DNA from: an uncultured Planctomycetaceae bacterium
GTDB taxonomy: Bacteria > Planctomycetota > Planctomycetia > Planctomycetales > Planctomycetaceae
Direction: 5' to 3'
NCBI GenBank assembly: GCA_903871805.1
Contig: CAIQIE010000326.1
Coordinates: 1-32,367 of the forward strand
DNA length: 32,367 nucleotides
Made by a program: the position numbers and the translations under genes. A model generated the notes under the pieces. That model made no database searches, was not told the DNA's origin, and saw nothing but the letters and a program-made list of their open reading frames with translations. Below, in pieces: positions 1 to 9,433 of the stretch (its first letter is position 1; every line of letters starts with the position of its first letter).

Positions 1-1
1 G

Positions 2-331
2 GCACCTGTGGAGCTGGAGCCAAAGCAAAAGAAGGCTCGTGAAAAGCAGACGACACGGCGAGCCAGCAACAAGGGCTGTCTGTTTATGTCACTGGATCAG
101 TACCTGCAATTGCTGGACTGGACGGGGCGCCAATTGCGACGGGACAAGCCGGGAGTGATCTCCGCCGACCTGCAGCCGATCATGGAGCGACTGGACTGTA
201 CTGTGGAATCCTGGCTGGACCTTGTGCAGAACTTCCGTCGGCGATTCCGCACGGAAGCTGGGCGTCCGGAGGCTCTTGCCGGTGTCAGTTCGCTGCGGCG
301 AAACTGCCGTACAGCCAACCACAAAAGCTGA
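2..331 (+). CDS. C-terminal end of RayT-like REP-associated tyrosine transposase (partial at window edge)
   Basis: The frame is open to the left edge, so the gene begins outside the window; the GTG at position 8 is an internal codon rather than a convincing start. The visible 110 residues contain a run (SLDQYLQLLDWTGRQLRRDK, then an ISADLQPIMERL-type stretch and LVQNFRRRFRTEAGRPEAL) that I recognise from the C-terminal part of planctomycete transposases related to IS200/RayT (Y1_Tnp family). The catalytic HUH and tyrosine motifs would lie upstream and cannot be seen. Proteins of this family are single-stranded DNA nucleases thought to move or domesticate REP palindromes. The extreme C-terminus is basic. 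Whether the gene is intact cannot be judged. Family assignment rests on pattern memory, not a search. Confidence 0.6.
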   Translation, partial: APVELEPKQKKAREKQTTRRASNKGCLFMSLDQYLQLLDWTGRQLRRDKPGVISADLQPIMERLDCTVESWLDLVQNFRRRFRTEAGRPEALAGVSSLRRNCRTANHKS

Positions 332-810
332 GTACTATATACGTGACAAGTCACTTCATGTATTTGACTTAGGAAAAAAGGTACATGGCACCGGGACAAC
401 ATGCACATGATGCCTTCGAGAAATCCCATCTGCGGGCAAATCATTTTCCGATGACGGTCATAGTGCATGCCCGAGACATCGTCTTTCGGGCAGAGAAACG
501 TTCACGAGAGGCAGCGATTCACGTACCGCATCGCCTGACTTTCACCCTCCGCCCAAAATCCCGCCAATCATCTCAGGATCTCCGCATCATGCCGCAGTGA
601 CCCCGGAAAAGCAGCCCCCCCCCTCAACACCTACGTTACGAAAAGTATCAGGACTGACAGGTGCATCAAGCGATGAAGGGACTCCTCAGCCACGCGTTTG
701 CTCGCCGCATGTCTAGTTGAGGATGATCTCTCTACACGTCGCCGACGTCAAAAAACCACGCCGGGAACGAAGCTCAAACGAACCCCGTTCTCCGGATGAT
801 GATCTACGGC
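332..810. other. Intergenic stretch with no gene recognised
   Basis: About 480 bp between the transposase stop and the stop of the FG-GAP gene on the other strand. Open frames here are short and show no recognisable motif. The only small structure seen is a 12-bp near-palindrome, GTGACAAGTCAC, at 343-354, just after the transposase stop. A run of nine C lies near 616-624. Confidence 0.6.
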
Positions 811-2040
811 TTAGTTTCTGAGATTTTCAAACAGGTACAGACCGGATTTGCCTGGACAGACAAGATCAATGTCTTTGTCTCCATCGATATCCAGGGCAGC
901 CATCTGCAGGCCAGTTCCGGCCGTGCCTTTGGGAAAATCTTTCAGAGCCCATCGATCTTTTGCTTCGTTGGGTGCATTCAGGGCAGGATCACCCTGGAAG
1001 ATAGTACTTCTGGCCCATTTTTCTGCCTTCCGATCGTACTGAAAATACAGCACCACCGAACCATCCGTCGCACCGGGTTCAACTTCATGAGCATACACGC
1101 GTTTGCCCGTCACCAGTTCCGGCTCTCCCTTACCATCAAGGTCCGCCAGAAGCAAAGTGTGTACCTGTGAGAACGTATCATCGATATTGAGTTTTGTCCA
1201 TTCCCTGGCACCGCTGGCGGATTTCGACTGCTTCAGCCATTGAAGTCCGAATCCGTGCCCATTCCCCCAGATGATGTCCGTTAGCCCATCGCCATTCACA
1301 TCGTAGCCGATGATCATGACCCCGGCAGCCCCCAGTTGAAACTCCGAATGAAAGGTCCAGGCATCATCGGCTTTCGCTGGCTGCTCATACCAGCCTTTCG
1401 GGGTTACGAGATCGCGTCGGCCGTCACTATTAATATCTCCTGCACCAACGCCATGCCCGGCCCCTTCATTGCCACAGTCATGCCGTTTCCAGGTCACTGG
1501 CGCCTTTGATATGAGTTCGTACCAGACAACGACATTGCCGGGATTTGGAAGAAACTCCGGCTGTCCATCACCGGTCAGATCCACGAGTTCCCCGGTTTCC
1601 ATGTTTCCCGGCAAGTCAATTTCCTGCTCCTTCCATGACCCCCTGGAATCACCACCGGGATTCTGTACCCAGCTAACTTTTTTCCCAAAATAATTGCAGG
1701 TCACGATATCCGGGCGACCATCGCCATTCACATCCATTGGTGAATCAGAGAAGTCTTCATAGTAGTGCGGATTTGGACCACTTGCCGGTACTTCGCGAAC
1801 CTTATGCTTTGTCCACAGCGGAGCTTCATACCACGAATCACCGCAGAAGACGTCGATCCGTCCATCACCATTAAAATCGGCAGCACCGCAGGCTTCATAA
1901 GGTGACTGATCATTGATGGTGTGCATTTTCCATTGGACAGATGACAGATCCTGTCCGAATGACACAGTCAGATTCAGGCCGGAAACTGCCATGGTGGCAG
2001 CAAGCAAAGTACTACTTGATCGAAGCAAGCGGAAACACAT
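811..2040 (-). CDS. Exported FG-GAP/VCBS repeat protein
   Basis: Predicted 409-residue secreted protein built of calcium-binding FG-GAP/VCBS-type repeats. Each repeat carries a D-x-N/D-G-D-G-x-x-D core: DFNGDGRIDV, DVNGDGRPDI, DLTGDGQPEF, DINSDGRRDL, DVNGDGLTDI, DLDGKGEPEL and DIDGDKDIDL, seven in all, which suits a beta-propeller. The start at 2040 was chosen because it gives a clean signal peptide (MCFRLLRSSSTLLAATMAVS, probable cleavage near residue 28). The open frame continues upstream to 2334, but that extension has no secretory character and would overlap the divergent DUF1501 gene. No strong Shine-Dalgarno is visible. Such proteins are abundant in planctomycetes; the ligand is unknown. 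It is divergent from the DUF1501 gene across 281 bp. Confidence 0.85.
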   Translation of the reverse strand: MCFRLLRSSSTLLAATMAVSGLNLTVSFGQDLSSVQWKMHTINDQSPYEACGAADFNGDGRIDVFCGDSWYEAPLWTKHKVREVPASGPNPHYYEDFSDSPMDVNGDGRPDIVTCNYFGKKVSWVQNPGGDSRGSWKEQEIDLPGNMETGELVDLTGDGQPEFLPNPGNVVVWYELISKAPVTWKRHDCGNEGAGHGVGAGDINSDGRRDLVTPKGWYEQPAKADDAWTFHSEFQLGAAGVMIIGYDVNGDGLTDIIWGNGHGFGLQWLKQSKSASGAREWTKLNIDDTFSQVHTLLLADLDGKGEPELVTGKRVYAHEVEPGATDGSVVLYFQYDRKAEKWARSTIFQGDPALNAPNEAKDRWALKDFPKGTAGTGLQMAALDIDGDKDIDLVCPGKSGLYLFENLRN

Positions 2041-2173
2041 AAGGCGGGACCTTAAAAAACAAAAATGGTACGTGGCACCTTCAGCCGACGCCTGAAGTGT
2101 CGAACAATCTGCTATGGAAGACAACTCTTCAGCCCACCCCTTACGAGATCGAGGCCTGGAGAAGAAATTCCGA

Positions 2174-2202
2174 TTGCTAAAGGTCACAGACTGTCTCATA
2201 CT
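2174..2202 (+). promoter_or_regulatory. Possible sigma70-like promoter for the DUF1501 gene
   Basis: TTGCTA and CATACT are separated by 17 bp, about 120 nt before the ATG at 2322, inside the 281-bp divergent intergenic region. The hexamers match the consensus only in part, and planctomycete promoters are poorly defined, so this is a weak suggestion. Confidence 0.2.
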
Positions 2203-2321
2203 TTCCTGTCTGGTTTCGCGAAATTCTGTTGGGAACGTGCTGTCCAGCGAGGAGGCCATAGTGCCCCTTGCATCATTCCCGCCACCAATTCTGCAATGCT
2301 CGTTTGTCAGGAGATCTGTTG

Positions 2322-3701
2322 ATGCTGAACCCACAATTCCTGGTGAGCCGTCGTCGCCTGCTGAATATCAGTGCGGCCGGTGTAACAGCATCAGCCCTGC
2401 CCTGCTCACTTCCCACGACTCGTGCAGACTCAGCTCCGTCTGGCTCGCAGGCAAAGTCGGTTCTGATTGTGATGCTTAGCGGTGGTCCCAGCCAACTGGA
2501 CACACTGGACCCGAAACCTGGCGCTCCCCTGGAAGTGCGGGGAGAGTTCAGTGCCGTTTCCACAGCGATACCGTCTGTGGCTGTTTGTGAACACCTGCCG
2601 CTGCTGGCATCCCGACTGGATCAGTGGGCGATCGTCCGTTCCATGGCCCATAAAGAACACAATCACCTGCTGGCGACGCATATTGCTCTGACAGGCCGCC
2701 CCACTCCGATTCCGCGTGGTGGAAGTGACCTTGACCGTGTAGAGTCTCGAAATGATTTTCCGAATTTTGCTTCGGCCCTCGACTTTGTTCGCCCACGAAC
2801 GGACGGGATTCCCACGGGAGTGTCTCTGCCAAACTATATGATCGAAGGTCCTCTGACATGGCCGGGCCAGCATGCCGGCTTTCTGGGAACTCGACATGAT
2901 CCGTGGCAGATTAATCATGATCCCAACGATCCGGCCTTTCGAGTGGACTCACTGTCGCTGCCGCAGGACATGTCCGGCCAGCGGCTTGTCAGTCGCCGAA
3001 CTCTTCTGGATCACTTGAATCGCAGCGATGCACAGCTGAAGGCGGATACGCGAGCGATTGCCTTTGGCGAACAGCAGGACGTTGCTTTTGGACTGCTGAC
3101 ATCCGCCCGTGTGGCCGAAGCCTTCCGAATTGATCAGGAATCGGAGGAGCGCCGAAATCGTTATGGTCGAAACAAATTCGGACAATCGCTGCTTCTTTCA
3201 AGACGACTGATTGAAGCTGGCGTACCAGTGGTGCAAGCCACCATGGGTATTGTGCAAACCTGGGATACGCATGTGGACAACTGGGGACGTCTGAAGACCA
3301 CGCTGCTTCCGCAACTGGATACCGGTCTGGCAGCCCTGATGGATGATCTCCGTGATTCCGGACTGCTTGACCAAACAATGGTGATCGTGATGGGAGAATT
3401 TGGGCGTACACCGAAGGTCTCTACCCTGCCCGGTCAGTCCGTCCCCGGGCGCGATCACTGGGCGCATGCCTATTCTGCATTGTTTGCGGGTGCCGGTATC
3501 TGCGGGGGGCAGGTTGTGGGAGAAACAGACGCAATAGCGGCATGGCCGATTTCCCGATCGTGGAGCCCTGCTGACGTTGGTACAACAATTTTTCATGCCC
3601 TTGGCATCCCGCATGAAGCCAGTGTACTTGATCCGCTCAACCGTCCGATTCATCTTCTGAATGGCGAAGTCATGTCTCCGCTGTTTACCGGACACGCCTG
3701 A
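2322..3701 (+). CDS. DUF1501 family protein with twin-arginine leader
   Basis: 459-residue member of the DUF1501 family, which has an alkaline phosphatase/sulfatase-like fold and is greatly expanded in planctomycetes; its substrate is not established. Visible family landmarks are VIMLSGGPSQLDTLDPKPGA near the N-terminus, the HxPLLA and IVRSMAHKEHNH stretches, WDTHVDNW in the middle, and GEFGRTPK followed by GRDHWA near the C-terminus. The N-terminus reads SRRRLLNISAAGV, a twin-arginine export signal. The start at 2322 is supported by AGGAG at 2309-2313, eight bases upstream; an earlier in-frame start at 2268 would put the Tat motif too far inside. In many planctomycetes these genes sit beside DUF1553/cytochrome genes. 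Here the divergent neighbour is an FG-GAP protein and the PVC-type cytochrome gene is two genes downstream. Confidence 0.92.
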   Translation: MLNPQFLVSRRRLLNISAAGVTASALPCSLPTTRADSAPSGSQAKSVLIVMLSGGPSQLDTLDPKPGAPLEVRGEFSAVSTAIPSVAVCEHLPLLASRLDQWAIVRSMAHKEHNHLLATHIALTGRPTPIPRGGSDLDRVESRNDFPNFASALDFVRPRTDGIPTGVSLPNYMIEGPLTWPGQHAGFLGTRHDPWQINHDPNDPAFRVDSLSLPQDMSGQRLVSRRTLLDHLNRSDAQLKADTRAIAFGEQQDVAFGLLTSARVAEAFRIDQESEERRNRYGRNKFGQSLLLSRRLIEAGVPVVQATMGIVQTWDTHVDNWGRLKTTLLPQLDTGLAALMDDLRDSGLLDQTMVIVMGEFGRTPKVSTLPGQSVPGRDHWAHAYSALFAGAGICGGQVVGETDAIAAWPISRSWSPADVGTTIFHALGIPHEASVLDPLNRPIHLLNGEVMSPLFTGHA

Positions 3702-3810
3702 GAAATCTCAGGACGCGTTCCCTGGTATAACGCCGAGCCGCTCTCAATCTGCAGCCTGCCAATCGAGCTATCCAGGTGGGACTCAGACAGGGAACAGATG
3801 ATCAGCCTAA

Positions 3811-3848
3811 ATCCCGGCGAAGTCAGAAGTTCTCTGCGCGGCCGGGAT
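3811..3848. repeat. 8-bp perfect inverted repeat before the NamZ-fusion gene
   Basis: ATCCCGGC at 3811-3818 pairs exactly with GCCGGGAT at 3841-3848. Within the 22-nt loop, CAGA and TCTG can form a second short stem. It lies 110 bp after the DUF1501 stop and 104 bp before the next ATG. It could be a weak terminator or a leader element; no T-run follows it. The heptamer GATCAGC occurs on both sides (3800-3806 and 3846-3852). Confidence 0.4.
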
Positions 3849-3952
3849 CAGCGTTGCCGCGTGCCTTTGCTATCATCTTACTTCGCATCAGTCTGGCCTG
3901 GTGAAGACCTGATAAAGAACGCCGACATACCCGGAAAGAAAGGACCGTTTCA

Positions 3953-6301
3953 ATGAGCCCAATGCAGCTGCATTCCGGCGTACTTCGCTTGTGCCTGTCA
4001 ATCATTGTTTTTGCAGCCGTCGGTGTTCGGGACATTTCGGCCCAGTCACCTCTGCCAATCCCCGTGGTGACTCCATCATCGGCAGGATTTCAACCGGCGA
4101 CACTGAATCTTATTGATACCGTGGTCTCCGAGGGATTAAGTCAGACAAAAATGCCGGGCTGTGTGGTTGTCATTGGGCGACGCGAAGGAATTGTCTACCG
4201 GAAAGCGTTCGGCAGTCGCAGCCTCCAGCCGACACAGCTTCCGATGACCCTGGACACCGTCTTCGATCTGGCGTCGCTGACAAAACCAATCGCAACGGCA
4301 ACCAGCGTGCTGATGCTGATCGATCAGGGAAAAATCGCCCCCGATACAGCCGTCTCGGCATACTGGCCTGAGTTTGCACAGAATGGCAAGGACCAGATCA
4401 CAATTCGGCATTTGCTGACTCATACCTCTGGACTGATCGCAGACAATCCCATCAGCGATTATCAGGGCACACCAGAAAACTGTATGGACAAAATTGCAGC
4501 ACTGAAGCCAACGGCTGAACCGGGCCGGGAATTCATCTACAGTGACGTGGGATTTATTGTTCTTGGAAAGATTATCCGAAATGTCACGGGGCTGGACGTA
4601 AATGATTTTGCCGAAAAGTTTATCTTCCAGCCGCTGGGGATGGCGGAAACCGGTTATCTGCCTCGCGAAGACCTTCGGGCTCGTGCAGCGCTGACCGAGC
4701 AGCGCGAAGGGCGCTGGATGCAGGGCGAGGTGCATGATCCCCGAGCCTGGGCTCTTGGTGGAGTTGCTGGTCACGCGGGTCTGTTTTCCACCGCTGATGA
4801 TCTTTCTCGCTACGCGGTCATGATGCTCAACCGGGGAACGCTTGAGAAGTCCGTAATTCTCAGTCCGCCAGCATGGTCCTTAATGACAACTCCGGTTGAT
4901 GTTCCGCGTGGCCGACGATGCCTCGGCTGGGATTCCCGAACCGGATACTCATCCAATCGCGGCGATCTGATGTCAGACAACGCGTTTGGGCATGGAGGAT
5001 TCACTGGAACAGGCATCTGGATCGATCCTGATCAGAATCTTTTTGTGATCTTTCTGAGTAATCGCGTCCATCCGGACGGCAAAGGGCTGGTCAATCCCCT
5101 GATTGGCCGCATAGGAACCATTGCCAGTGCAGCAATCAAATCCCCCGCACAAACAGATGCCAAATCAGGAAATGTCCTGAATGGCATTGATGTCCTTCAA
5201 CGCGACAAATTTGCACCGTTGAAAGGGCGTACGATTGGATTGATTACCAATCAGACAGGACTGAGCCGGGAAGGTGTCAGTACGATTCGATTACTGCATG
5301 CAGCAGAAGGCGTAAAACTGAAAGCACTCTTCAGCCCGGAACATGGCCTCGAGGGTAAGCTGGATATCCCGAAGATTGATGATCAGAAGGAATCATCGAC
5401 GGGGCTGAATGTCTTCAGTCTCTACGGTGAGTCAAGAATACCATCCAGAGACAGTCTGCAGGGGCTTGATACTCTTGTGTTCGACATTCAGGATATCGGT
5501 TGTCGCTTTTATACATATCTGTCCACCATGGGAAATGCCATGCAGGCAGCGTCGGAGCATGGACTGCGCTTTGTTGTGCTCGATCGCGTCAACCCAGTGG
5601 GAGGCAACAGTGTATCGGGACCAATTCTGGATGATGGCGATCAATCCTTTGTTGGTTATCACACAATTCCGGTGCGGCATGGAATGACGGCCGGTGAGCT
5701 GGCCAGAATGTTTCGAGACGAAATGAAACTGACCCTGGATCTGCAGATAATTCAGGTAGAAGGCTGGCAGCGGGACCAGCTGTTTGATCAGACAGGCCTG
5801 GTCTGGACAAATCCCTCGCCTAACATGAGAAACCTGAATCAGGCTCTGCTTTATCCAGGTTTGGGGCTGCTGGAAATGACAAATCTGTCGGTAGGTCGAG
5901 GAACGGATACACCATTTGAAGTTATCGGAGCTCCATGGATACAGGAACGTGACCTTGCGGCCGACCTGAACCGTGCTGGTCTTCCCGGAATTCGATTCGT
6001 CCCGATCCGATTTACGCCCTTGTCAACAAAATTCGCTCAGGAATCCTGTGGGGGCGTCCAGATTCTGATCATCGACCGAAGTGTCCTCGAACCACTGGAA
6101 ATGGGCATTCAGCTGATGTGCAGCCTCAGGGCGCTTTATCCGGAGCAATGGCAGACGAAGAACCTGAATCGTCTGCTTAGCAGCGTCGTTGTACGAGACG
6201 CCGTACTGGCTGGGAAACGTCCTGCAGAGATCATCCCGTTATGGCAGTCAGGCCTCCTTGAATTTGAGCAGCGTCGACGCAGGCACCTGCTTTATCAATA
6301 A
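3953..6301 (+). CDS. Exported serine hydrolase (beta-lactamase family) fused to NamZ/DUF1343 exo-N-acetylmuramidase domain
   Basis: 782 residues with two enzymes in one chain. Residues 10-30 form a signal peptide ending near ISAQS. Residues about 45-395 are a class C beta-lactamase/penicillin-binding-protein-like serine hydrolase: SLTK at 108-111 (nucleophile Ser108), YSD at 196-198, and HGG at 347-349 in the third motif position. Residues about 408-780 are DUF1343, the family of Bacillus NamZ, which removes terminal MurNAc from peptidoglycan fragments; SPEHGLEG (461-468), DIQDIGCRFYTY (511-522), LDRVNPVGG (543-551) and WTNPSPNMRN (618-627) are its landmarks. A GAAAGGA-like site precedes the ATG by about ten bases. 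Inference: periplasmic trimming or recycling of peptidoglycan. All key residues of the hydrolase part look intact; its natural substrate (ester, D-amino peptide or other) cannot be told. Confidence 0.9.
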   Translation: MSPMQLHSGVLRLCLSIIVFAAVGVRDISAQSPLPIPVVTPSSAGFQPATLNLIDTVVSEGLSQTKMPGCVVVIGRREGIVYRKAFGSRSLQPTQLPMTLDTVFDLASLTKPIATATSVLMLIDQGKIAPDTAVSAYWPEFAQNGKDQITIRHLLTHTSGLIADNPISDYQGTPENCMDKIAALKPTAEPGREFIYSDVGFIVLGKIIRNVTGLDVNDFAEKFIFQPLGMAETGYLPREDLRARAALTEQREGRWMQGEVHDPRAWALGGVAGHAGLFSTADDLSRYAVMMLNRGTLEKSVILSPPAWSLMTTPVDVPRGRRCLGWDSRTGYSSNRGDLMSDNAFGHGGFTGTGIWIDPDQNLFVIFLSNRVHPDGKGLVNPLIGRIGTIASAAIKSPAQTDAKSGNVLNGIDVLQRDKFAPLKGRTIGLITNQTGLSREGVSTIRLLHAAEGVKLKALFSPEHGLEGKLDIPKIDDQKESSTGLNVFSLYGESRIPSRDSLQGLDTLVFDIQDIGCRFYTYLSTMGNAMQAASEHGLRFVVLDRVNPVGGNSVSGPILDDGDQSFVGYHTIPVRHGMTAGELARMFRDEMKLTLDLQIIQVEGWQRDQLFDQTGLVWTNPSPNMRNLNQALLYPGLGLLEMTNLSVGRGTDTPFEVIGAPWIQERDLAADLNRAGLPGIRFVPIRFTPLSTKFAQESCGGVQILIIDRSVLEPLEMGIQLMCSLRALYPEQWQTKNLNRLLSSVVVRDAVLAGKRPAEIIPLWQSGLLEFEQRRRRHLLYQ

Positions 6302-6432
6302 AGCAGGTCGCAGAGGACAACACCCCTCAGACAGTTTTTCACTGCTGTGTGCAGGCTGCGCCGTTTGCCAAAAAACACGCCGATTGTCACACTGCTCAGA
6401 TTCCTGCCAGCTTCCTTCCATCAGGCTCTGTT

Positions 6433-9396
6433 ATGAAATTCTCCACAACACTTCTCTGCCTCTCTCTGTCTGTCCTCTGGGCAGTCACCACACATTATCC
6501 ATTCCTGACGTCGCTTCAGGCCGATGAATTTCCAAAGGCCTTCAACACAGATCCACCGGATTCCAATCCCCCATCGCCAGAGGAAATGGCTGGCCTGATT
6601 CAGGTTCCGGAAGGATTTACCGTCACTCTGTTTGCAGGTGAGCCGGATGTTCAGCAGCCGATCAACATGGAATTCGACGATCGGGGACGCCTTTGGGTTG
6701 CCGAAAATTACACCTACAGTGGCGGTCCCTATGAGACAAAGCTTCGGGATCGTATTGTCATTCTGGAAGACACCGATGGCGACGGCCGTCATGACTCGCG
6801 AAAGGTTTTCTGGGATCGGGGATTCATGCTCACCAGCCTCACATGGGGGTTTGGGGGCGTCTGGATCCTGAATGACGGAACCCTGTCTTTCATCCCCGAT
6901 AAGGACGGAGACGATGTTCCGGACAGCGAACCCGTTGTAATGCTGGATGGCTGGAGTAAAGACTGTGGTCATAACTTCGTCAGTGGCCTGATCTGGGGAC
7001 CGGACGGATGGCTGTACGGGCGACACGGAATTGTCGATACCTCGTACCCCGGAGTTCCAGGAACACCGAAGGAAGATCGAGTCTTCATGAACTGTGGCGT
7101 GTGGCGATTCCATCCAACACGGCAGGTTGTGGAAGTTGTCTGCAACGGCACGACAAACCCATGGGGGCTGGATTACAACAGCGACAACCAGTTCTTCATG
7201 ACCAACAACGTGCAGGGACATCTGTGGCACGTCATTCCCGGCGCACACTATCAGCGAATGTACGGTCGCGACTTCAATCCCCACAGTTACGAACTCATGG
7301 AGATGACAGCCGACCACTATCACTGGAATACCACTCTGAAGTGGACCGACAGCCGAGATGGAAAGGCCAACGACCTGGGTGGCGGTCATTCCCATGTTGG
7401 GGGATTAATTTACCATGGTGAGAACTTCCCCGAAGAATATCGCGGGAAAATTTTCATGTGCAACACGCACGGCCGTCGCATCAATGTGAATCGACTGGAC
7501 GCGCAGGGCAGCGGATACGTCGGGCGCCGTGAACCCGACTTTATGCTGGTGAAATCTCCGTGGTTTCGTGGTGTCGATATCAAGATGGGACCGGAAGGAG
7601 CCATGTACGTCTCGGACTGGTCCGACAATGGCGAATGTCATGATCACGACGGAATCCATCGGACCAGCGGACGTATTTATCGAATCGCATGGGGGACTCC
7701 GGAAAAACCCGACTTCACAGTACTGCGACAATCTGACGGTTCCGCCAAACCCGGCTGGTTCAAAAGACGGGAGATCCGCTGGTCCCAGGAACGTCGGGAC
7801 TGGACTTCCTTTCCACAGATTGACGGAACAAATGCCACAGTCCAGGACCTCGGCTGGCTGGAGGCGACTGAGAGACTGACGCCGGAAATCGTGAATAAAG
7901 CCCTGAGTCATGGCGATGCTGCCACTGTCGCCGCCGCTGTGCACCTGGCGGCCGCAACTCCGATCTATCAGTCTTCCCTGACTGGATCACTGATTGAACT
8001 GGCCGGAAAACCTCAGCCGGCAAACGTGCTGCTGTCACTGGTCTCTGTGCTTCAAAAACTGAAGACCGACGACCGCACGCAACTTGCAGTGAGCCTTCTG
8101 TCCTGCCAGCAGAATGCGGCCACAATTGCAGCAGAGAACCAGCTGACACTGATGACGTGGTACGGGATTGAGCCGGTGGTCCTGCAGACGGATCTGCTGC
8201 CGCTGCTGAATTCCTGCCCGAAACTCCAGCAGTTCGCAGTGCGCCGAATTGCCCATGAAACCAATAAAATGGCCGATCGCTCTTCCAAAACACTGCTGTT
8301 TATTGCAGAGAAATCAAAGTCGGGACAGCCGGCAGAACTCAGCGCCGCTGAAGGCCTGCTGATGGCGTTTCGAACTGGGCTTGCCGGCATGGCCCGGGTC
8401 CCTGCCCCAAAAGACTGGCCCGCCGTTGAAAAGACGCTCCGTGCAGCAAAGAATCCCGCGATCACGCTGTCTGTCGACTCGCTCGCTGTCATCTTTGGTG
8501 ATGGTGCAGCGCTTTCTGATCTTCGAAAACTTGCCGGAGACGCCTCTGCTGATCCTACAGCACGACAACAGGCGATCCTCGCTCTCGCGCAGGCCAAAGA
8601 TGCAGAATCTCTGCCTCTGCTGATCAATCTGCTCGGCGACAAAGCGGCCTATGACTCTGCAATCGTGGCCCTCAGTGCCTTTGATCAGCCCGGCATCGCT
8701 CGTGAATTGCTGAATCGTATGTCCGGGTTTCGAGATGGCAATCAGAGCCTTGCGATAGATACGCTCTCCAGCCGCAAAATCTGGGCCGACGAACTCATCG
8801 ATGCGATTGACTCTGATCGCGTTCGTGCAGGCGACCTGACTGCTTCTCAGGTCAGACAATTGCTGGCATTCAACGACACACGGATCCGCCAGGTGCTGGA
8901 AAATCGCTGGGGAGTCGTCCAGGAAACACCAGAAGCCAGACTTGCAGCAATTGAGCACCTGCAGACATTGCTAACCCCGGAAAAACTGGCGGAAGGTCAA
9001 CTGGAAAAAGGCGCTGAGCTATTCCGAAAGTCGTGTGCTTCCTGCCACAAACTCTACGGTGAAGGGAAAATAATCGGCCCGGATCTCACTGGAGCAAATC
9101 GCAGTAACCTGGAATACCTGCTGATGAACATCGTCGACCCAAGTGCCGTTGTGCCAAAGCAGTTCACAACATCTGTGATAGCACTGAAGGATGGGCGAGT
9201 CATCAATGGGGTTGTCGTGGTCTCTACCGAACAAACCCTGACTGTTCAGACAGACAGAGATCAGATCAGCATCAGTCGCAACGATATTGAGGAATCTCGG
9301 GATACTGGAAAATCCCTGATGCCCGATGGTCTGCTGGATAAGCTTAATGAACAGGAAATCCGGGATCTGTTCGCATTCATGATGTTCCGACGCTGA
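6433..9396 (+). CDS. PVC-type membrane-bound dehydrogenase with HEAT-like region and C-terminal CxxCH heme domain
   Basis: 987-residue exported protein of the planctomycete/verrucomicrobial type. The start at 6433 gives a signal peptide (MKFSTTLLCLSLSVLWAV, cleavage near LQA at residue 30); the open frame extends upstream to 6349 without secretory features. Residues about 40-440 match the putative membrane-bound dehydrogenase domain (a propeller resembling soluble glucose dehydrogenase; landmarks FDDRGRLWVAENYTY, DTDGDGRHD, GLIWGPDGWLYGRHG). Residues about 500-840 are Ala/Leu-rich helical repeats, HEAT-like. Residues about 855-987 form a cytochrome c domain: CASCH with Cys868, Cys871 and His872, and a probable axial Met963 in SLMPDGLLD. 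Inference: oxidation of a sugar or similar periplasmic substrate with electron transfer to heme; the substrate is unknown. It lies 131 bp after the NamZ fusion, on the same strand. Confidence 0.93.
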   Translation: MKFSTTLLCLSLSVLWAVTTHYPFLTSLQADEFPKAFNTDPPDSNPPSPEEMAGLIQVPEGFTVTLFAGEPDVQQPINMEFDDRGRLWVAENYTYSGGPYETKLRDRIVILEDTDGDGRHDSRKVFWDRGFMLTSLTWGFGGVWILNDGTLSFIPDKDGDDVPDSEPVVMLDGWSKDCGHNFVSGLIWGPDGWLYGRHGIVDTSYPGVPGTPKEDRVFMNCGVWRFHPTRQVVEVVCNGTTNPWGLDYNSDNQFFMTNNVQGHLWHVIPGAHYQRMYGRDFNPHSYELMEMTADHYHWNTTLKWTDSRDGKANDLGGGHSHVGGLIYHGENFPEEYRGKIFMCNTHGRRINVNRLDAQGSGYVGRREPDFMLVKSPWFRGVDIKMGPEGAMYVSDWSDNGECHDHDGIHRTSGRIYRIAWGTPEKPDFTVLRQSDGSAKPGWFKRREIRWSQERRDWTSFPQIDGTNATVQDLGWLEATERLTPEIVNKALSHGDAATVAAAVHLAAATPIYQSSLTGSLIELAGKPQPANVLLSLVSVLQKLKTDDRTQLAVSLLSCQQNAATIAAENQLTLMTWYGIEPVVLQTDLLPLLNSCPKLQQFAVRRIAHETNKMADRSSKTLLFIAEKSKSGQPAELSAAEGLLMAFRTGLAGMARVPAPKDWPAVEKTLRAAKNPAITLSVDSLAVIFGDGAALSDLRKLAGDASADPTARQQAILALAQAKDAESLPLLINLLGDKAAYDSAIVALSAFDQPGIARELLNRMSGFRDGNQSLAIDTLSSRKIWADELIDAIDSDRVRAGDLTASQVRQLLAFNDTRIRQVLENRWGVVQETPEARLAAIEHLQTLLTPEKLAEGQLEKGAELFRKSCASCHKLYGEGKIIGPDLTGANRSNLEYLLMNIVDPSAVVPKQFTTSVIALKDGRVINGVVVVSTEQTLTVQTDRDQISISRNDIEESRDTGKSLMPDGLLDKLNEQEIRDLFAFMMFRR

Positions 9397-9433
9397 TTTG
9401 CAGTCAGCCGCAAACCATCACCTCACCCTGACA

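Noticed and set aside
385..600. 71-codon frame on the + strand in the first intergenic region
   Set aside because: No ribosome binding site, no domain pattern and composition unlike the neighbouring genes.
2041..2334. Upstream extension of the FG-GAP gene to 2334
   Set aside because: The added 98 residues lack secretory or repeat features, and the signal peptide begins at the ATG at 2040; the extension would also run into the divergent DUF1501 start.
3697..3712. CCTGAGA-AA-TCTCAGG at the DUF1501 stop as a terminator
   Set aside because: The two-base loop forces the stem open to about five pairs, and no T-run follows.
6421..7395. 324-codon frame on the - strand
   Set aside because: It is opposite the well-supported dehydrogenase/cytochrome gene and shows no family pattern; a shadow frame.
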